Translations under genes and position numbers: made by a program
The notes under the pieces: generated by a model
Database searches by the model: none
What the model saw: the letters and a program-made list of their open reading frames with translations, nothing else
Told to the model about the DNA's origin: nothing
DNA from: Amycolatopsis sp. NBC_01480
Lineage (GTDB): Bacteria; Actinomycetota; Actinomycetes; Mycobacteriales; Pseudonocardiaceae
Length of the DNA stretch: 64,000 nt
Assembly: GCF_036227205.1 (NCBI RefSeq)
Contig: NZ_CP109442.1
Span: 2,604,001 to 2,668,000 of the forward strand
Direction of reading: 5' to 3'
Part shown: piece by piece, positions 59,880-64,000 of the stretch
Layout of the letters: each line of letters opens with the position of its first letter
Position numbering within the stretch: position 1 is the stretch's first letter

Positions 59880-62024
59880 GTGCGCAAAACGGACGGTCTC
59901 TTCAAGCTCATCGGCCTCTGTCTGCTCGCGGGGGTGCTCGTCGCCGGAATTCTGTTCCCTGTAGTGGGCGCGGCCGGGGTTGCGTCGAACCAGGCGAGCG
60001 AGACGGTCGAACAGACCTCGACCGATCTGGCGGACATCCCGCCGCCCTTGGTGACCACCGTCACGGACTCCGCCGGCAAGCCGATCGCCACGCTGTACGA
60101 CCAGTACCGCATCCCGGTGGCCGCGGACCAGATCAACGACGCCACGAAGTGGGCCCTGGTGTCGGTCGAGGACAAGCGCTTCTACGAGCACCACGGCGTG
60201 GACTGGCAGGGCACGCTGCGCGCCGCGGTGTCCAACGGCGCCGGCGGCGACACGCAGGGCGCCTCGACGCTCACGCAGCAGTACGTCAAGAACTACCTGA
60301 TCAACGTCGTCTACCGCGGTGACAAGACCGGGCAGGAGAAGGCGCAGGAGCAGAGCCTGGCGCGCAAGCTCAAGGAAGCCCGGATCGCGATCAACCTCGA
60401 GTCGAAGCTGTCGAAGCAGCAGATCCTCGCGGGTTACCTGAACATCGTCGAGTTCTCGCGCCAGATCTACGGCATCGGCGCGGCCGCGCACGCGTACTTC
60501 AACACCACCCCCGAGCAGCTGACGGTGCCGCAGTCCGCGCTGCTGGCGGGCCTGGTGAACAACCCAGCCGTGAACGACCCGTGGAAGCACCCGGACAAGG
60601 CCACCGCGCGCCGGAACCTGGTGCTGGACCGCATGGTCGACAACAAGAAGCTGGCGAAGGCCGACGCGGACCGCTTCAAGGCGACCCCGCTCGGCGTGGT
60701 GGCGGACGCCCCGGCGAAGCCAGCGGCGAACTGCACCGGCGCCGGGCCGGAGAACGGCTTCTTCTGCCAGTACGTCGAGGACTACCTGCTGAAGGCGGGC
60801 TTCAACAAGGACGACCTGTACACCGGCGGCTACACGATCAAGACCACATTGGACGAGAAGGCCAACCACGAGGCGAAGGTCTCGGCGGAGACGCAGGTCT
60901 CGAAGACCCAGAAGAACGTGGCGAACACGCTTTCCTTGGTGCGTCCGGGAAAGACCCGGCACGAGGTGGTGGCGCTGGCCGCGAACCGCGACTACGGCAA
61001 CGACGCGGAGGCCGGGCAGACGACGTACGCGCTGCCTTCGGGCGTCTACAACACCGGTGGCGCGGGGTCGAGCTACAAGATCTTCACCACGGCCGCCGTG
61101 CTGGACAAGGGAATCGCCGGGATCTACAGCAACATCCCGGTCGGCGACAGTTATACGTCACACGTGTTCACCGGTGGTGGCAACCACTGCCCGCCGACCG
61201 GTCCTCCGCTGAATTCCCGCTGGTACTGCGTCGGCAACGCCGGGCACTACGGCGCCTCGAACACTCTTCAGGGCGCGCTGGCGACCTCGCCGAACACCGC
61301 GTTCGTCGCGCTGGAGGACCAGCTCGGCAGCACCGCGCCGGGCATCGACATGGCCATCAAGCTGGGCATGCGCAACACGATGGCCAGCGACACCGGTGGC
61401 CAGCCGGTGGATCCGAAGGACCCGAAGAGCGCGCCCCAGTCCAAGGTGTACGCCCCGACGCCCACCAACCCGGGTTACGGCGCGTTCACCCTGGGCTTCA
61501 GCCCGACCAACGGCCTCGAACTCGCGAACGTCGCGGCGACCCTGCTCAGCGGCGGCTCCTGGTGCCCGGCGACGCCGCTGGCCGGCGTCACCGACCGAAA
61601 CGGGAAAGCCGTGCCGGTCAAGGAAGCCGCCTGTGAGCAGGTCGTGCCCGAAGGCCTCGCGAACACGATGGTCGTCGGCATGAGCAAGGACGACCAGGCG
61701 GGCGGCACCTCGGCCGCGGCCGCCGCGGCGGTCAACTGGAACCGCCCGATCCTCGGCAAGACCGGCACGACGCAGAACAACGGCTCGGCCACCTTCGTCG
61801 GCGGCACCCCGCAAATGGCGGGCGCCGCCATGGTGTTCCGCCCCGAAGGCGGCACCGGCGGCCTCTGCTTCCGCGCCGTCGGCAACGTCACCACCTGCGG
61901 CACCGGCAACATGTTCGGCGGCAAAACCCCGGCCCAGACCTGGTTCGGCGCGATGACGAACATCATGGCCGACCAGCCGATCGCCGATTTGCCCGCGGAG
62001 GATCCGAAGTACACGGGCCACTGA
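59880..62024 (+). CDS. ponA2: bifunctional class A penicillin-binding protein, PonA2 type without PASTA
   Basis: A 714-residue peptidoglycan synthase. One N-terminal membrane helix (LIGLCLLAGVLVAGILFPVVGAAG) is followed by a GT51 glycosyltransferase (VEDKRFYEHHGVDWQGTLRAAVSNGAGGDTQGASTLTQQYVKNYL) and the transpeptidase with SSYK (Ser nucleophile), SPN and GKTGTTQNN boxes. The protein stops at EDPKYTGH soon after the transpeptidase, so the C-terminal PASTA domain of mycobacterial PonA2 is absent. The GTG start is leaderless. A 15-bp terminator follows. Confidence 0.94.
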   Translation: MRKTDGLFKLIGLCLLAGVLVAGILFPVVGAAGVASNQASETVEQTSTDLADIPPPLVTTVTDSAGKPIATLYDQYRIPVAADQINDATKWALVSVEDKRFYEHHGVDWQGTLRAAVSNGAGGDTQGASTLTQQYVKNYLINVVYRGDKTGQEKAQEQSLARKLKEARIAINLESKLSKQQILAGYLNIVEFSRQIYGIGAAAHAYFNTTPEQLTVPQSALLAGLVNNPAVNDPWKHPDKATARRNLVLDRMVDNKKLAKADADRFKATPLGVVADAPAKPAANCTGAGPENGFFCQYVEDYLLKAGFNKDDLYTGGYTIKTTLDEKANHEAKVSAETQVSKTQKNVANTLSLVRPGKTRHEVVALAANRDYGNDAEAGQTTYALPSGVYNTGGAGSSYKIFTTAAVLDKGIAGIYSNIPVGDSYTSHVFTGGGNHCPPTGPPLNSRWYCVGNAGHYGASNTLQGALATSPNTAFVALEDQLGSTAPGIDMAIKLGMRNTMASDTGGQPVDPKDPKSAPQSKVYAPTPTNPGYGAFTLGFSPTNGLELANVAATLLSGGSWCPATPLAGVTDRNGKAVPVKEAACEQVVPEGLANTMVVGMSKDDQAGGTSAAAAAAVNWNRPILGKTGTTQNNGSATFVGGTPQMAGAAMVFRPEGGTGGLCFRAVGNVTTCGTGNMFGGKTPAQTWFGAMTNIMADQPIADLPAEDPKYTGH

Positions 62025-62038
62025 GTCTCGGCTGCCTA

Positions 62039-62075
62039 TGCCTGTGCCCGGCTTCAAACCAGCCGGGCACAGGCA
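62039..62075 (+). terminator. ponA2 terminator
   Basis: TGCCTGTGCCCGGCT (62039-62053) and its perfect complement (62061-62075) enclose a 7-nt loop, 15 nt after the ponA2 stop. Confidence 0.88.
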
Positions 62076-62400
62076 GCTCATACGGAGCTTCGAACCGTCG
62101 GCGGGATGAATCTTTTCTACTGCAACCACGCTTACCCGGAATCGCCGGTTCAGATTGTGCGCCACGATTTGATTTTTCAAGTGGACCGCACAATTTTAGC
62201 CACCTAAATAGGAGCTAACCGCAATGGGGGATACTCGGCGAGGGATCCTTGCCCGTGGACAGCCAGTATTCAGCAGTCATGAACAACCGTCTCGACGATG
62301 TTCTTGACTCAGCGGACGCTGAACCGCGACCCCGGTCGCCGTCCCTGACTACTCCATCGATTCGACACCACCACAGCGACCGCAGGAATACACTCTTGGA
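62076..62400. other. AT-richer gap after ponA2
   Basis: Base composition drops clearly below that of the neighbours (62150-62225 is near even AT/GC). A 27-codon frame at 62224-62307 has AGGAG 10 nt before its ATG, but I cannot support it as a gene. A -10 for the next gene is at 62389-62394. Confidence 0.4.
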
Positions 62401-62877
62401 GTGATGATCTCGCGACGGGTACTAGCCGTGGTGTGCGGTGCGATCGCAATGGTGACGTGCTGTACGGCCTGCACCAGCCCTGCCGACAAGCTGCGGCCGG
62501 TTGCCACGAAAGCCGCACGGGCCAAAGCAACAGGAGCCTTAGGCCAGTTGCGAGCGACGACTCCGCCGACTTCGGAATCGATCGACCGGACTATCGCCGA
62601 GATCACGCACGACTGGAACAACGGCGGCAGCACAGTCTTACTGGGAAATGACTTCTCGCCCAACGGTCGGTTCACCGCTCGATACGCGTTCTTCGCACTG
62701 GTGGGTGATGGATTCTCCGGACAGTACGAGCAGCTCGCCGTGCGACTCTGCGTTTCCTACTCCGGTGACCCGAGAAGGCCTAGTGCGGTAGAAATGGCCG
62801 ACCTGACGTGTCCATCCGGGTTGCCAGACCCAAGCGACAGCGTCCCGGTGGACCGAGAAGTCAAGCTTGCCGACTGA
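62401..62877 (+). CDS. small lipoprotein of unknown function
   Basis: A 158-residue exported protein. Basic start (MMISRRVLA), hydrophobic core and a lipobox-like CTAC (MVTCCTACTSPAD). The mature part has a Thr/Ser-rich stretch and a domain with two Cys (VRLCVSYSG, DLTCPSG) that could form a disulfide. GTG 62401 has TACACT 6 nt upstream (leaderless); ATG 62404 is the next codon. Codon choice and GC are less extreme than in neighbours, which suggests recent arrival. Confidence 0.7.
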   Translation: MMISRRVLAVVCGAIAMVTCCTACTSPADKLRPVATKAARAKATGALGQLRATTPPTSESIDRTIAEITHDWNNGGSTVLLGNDFSPNGRFTARYAFFALVGDGFSGQYEQLAVRLCVSYSGDPRRPSAVEMADLTCPSGLPDPSDSVPVDREVKLAD

Positions 62878-63179
62878 GCGTCAAACCTTTGATGGTTCTC
62901 ACAAGAGTAGTCCGACAGCGGCTTTGTGACCAATAGCATCCGCGTAATTATTTTCCGTATGCGGAGGTCTGGCTGTCCGATTGATCGCGGTGATGGCCCC
63001 GCCTGCGTCAGGCAGGGAGGATCAGTACCAGCCGGCGAGGACCATCTCACCGTTGACCGGCCCGCCGGCGCGGAAGACCCAGCTCGGGCTCGAGTTGTCG
63101 TGTTGACTGGAACTGCCGGCGCCACTCGGTCCCAGCTCCCCGAGACCGGGCGGCCGCGCCGGAAGCCGTCACCGGGCCC

Positions 63180-63860
63180 GCTGCCATGGCAATGTTCAGC
63201 GCTGCCGCTAGGCGCCTACTGTCAAACAAGGCGCCGCGGGTCCTTCGCCGAGCTGCGAGACAGCACAACACCCAGCCGTGCCCGGAAGCTTGCCCCGCAG
63301 CCGCAGTGGCCGTGTATCCAGGTCCGCGCGCCATCTGCGGGACCAGACCCGTCCGTCGGGAATGGCTGATCCCCACCACGCACTCGTAGAAACCCAGGCC
63401 GACGCGTGCGCGTCTGACAGCCCGGCGAGCGGCTGGTCGCCGAAGCGTTCCGGCGCCATGTGGTCGAGCAGGCCGACGATGCGCCCGCAGTGGTGGCTCT
63501 CGCCCTCTGCGTCATCAGGCCAGTTGCGAGGGCGGGCAGCAGCGGCGATTGACGATCGGGTCATTGACGTCGCGTCCCTCGACCAAGCGCCGGTCAAGGT
63601 AGAGCCGGCGAGCGCTCTCGCCGTGATCGTGGATCGGGATCACGTGCGGCTCGCACAACCACGCCATCACCTGCGGCTAACGGCGGACCGGGCGTGGAAG
63701 GCCTCGTCCACCAGGTAGGCGTCCGACAGGCGCTTCAACGCCACCACGCGGTCGTGCACCCGTCGTACTCGCGGTGCATTTCGCCGATGGCGCCGCGGCC
63801 CAGGAGCGTGTCGGATCGTAGCCAGCACGTTCCCCCAACGGGGCGAGCGTTCTCCAACCG
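63180..63860 (-). pseudogene. decayed Ser/Thr protein kinase gene
   Basis: Pieces of a Hanks-type kinase can be read on the minus strand in changing frames. They are a P-loop DTLLGRGAIGEMHREYD near 63820, RVVALKRLSDAYLVDEAFHAR near 63710-63755, a stop, [13 protein letters not shown]...[14 protein letters not shown], then a gap where the catalytic loop should be. After it come RIVGLLDHMAPERFGDQPLAGL near 63450-63490 (APE region), FYECVVG joined by a frameshift to DQPFPTDG, and AKDPRR near 63240. Frameshifts, stops and a missing HRD/DFG part make it a clear remnant. Confidence 0.75.
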
Positions 63861-63975
63861 TTGGCCGCTGTCGCCATGACACCCACTCAAACGACTCATC
63901 GTGACGGAACGCGACTAAGGGTTACAGCCTTACCGCGGCGGCGCGCCACACCGTCGAACACGTATCCTCGACTTC

Positions 63976-64000
63976 GTGAGCACGCTCAGTAACACCAGCA
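63976..64000 (+). CDS. start of a gene cut by the window end
   Basis: GTG 63976 opens MSTLSNTS before the edge. TATCCT (63963-63968) lies exactly 7 nt upstream, the leaderless pattern seen elsewhere here. Position suggests the counterpart of Rv3683 (metallophosphoesterase), but eight codons cannot show it. Confidence 0.4.

Noticed and set aside
62224..62307. 27-codon gene with SD after ponA2
   Set aside because: SD is good, but the peptide has no feature and the region looks decayed, so it was left as a note.
62926..63369. Plus-strand frames across the kinase remnant
   Set aside because: The minus strand shows ordered kinase motifs; the plus frames have none.

Overview
The window is very GC-rich DNA from a filamentous actinomycete. 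The best fit is the Pseudonocardiaceae (Amycolatopsis-like), judged from protein similarity and from gene order that tracks Mycobacterium tuberculosis Rv3646c to Rv3682: topA, Mrf-type helicase, tad pilus cluster with Ssd, 6C RNA, HAD hydrolase, acs, holin-like protein, EphE, MarP, NUDIX, TlpA, Nth, Crp, MBL hydrolase, RidA, two ArsA-like ATPases, WhiB4 and PonA2. Genus and synteny are inferred from memory of these families; no search was run.

Layout. 1-11.7 kb: topA (cut by the window start), a secreted trypsin-like protease, a WhiA-like protein behind a LexA-type box, a lipoprotein, the H+-pyrophosphatase HppA, a large Mrf-like helicase carrying a 300-residue repeat insertion, and a small prim-pol-like protein. 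11.7-19.6 kb: a Tad/Flp pilus operon on the minus strand (ssd-tadA-tadB-tadC-pilin-tadE-tadG-like) whose intergenic regions are full of minisatellites, then two DnaA boxes and a 6C RNA. 19.6-28.6 kb: a HAD hydrolase and a muropeptide-recycling cluster (nagZ-namZ-amiE-like, murR-like, murQ) resembling the Bacillus ybb operon without its transporter. 28.7-42.1 kb: a Ni/Co transporter, a PRTase, acetyl-CoA synthetase, a second protein behind a LexA-type box (DUF6319), transporters and membrane proteins. 42.1-57.6 kb: the conserved marP-nth-crp-arsA block with an inserted MFS gene and a second sliding-clamp (DnaN) paralogue. 57.6-59.2 kb: a complete IS110-type element sitting in the loop of a terminator hairpin. 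59.2-64 kb: whiB4 and ponA2, then a less GC-rich accessory stretch with a lipoprotein and a decayed Ser/Thr kinase.

How the parts work together. Two themes stand out. The first is envelope growth and turnover (PonA2, MarP, WhiB4, NagZ/NamZ/AmiE/MurQ). The second is a DNA-damage response: two TCGAAC-N4-GTTCTA LexA-type boxes abut -10 hexamers, and four RecA-NDp (PafBC-type) motifs precede the Mrf helicase, a HAD hydrolase, nth and, with a perfect match, a DnaN paralogue. Many genes show a -10 hexamer 6-7 nt before an RTG, the leaderless pattern, and this fixes several starts.

Most promising for novelty are the damage-inducible DnaN paralogue, the SOS-controlled WhiA-like protein, the IS110 element with candidate bridge-RNA guides that match its own target, and the repeat expansions in the helicase and pilus regions.
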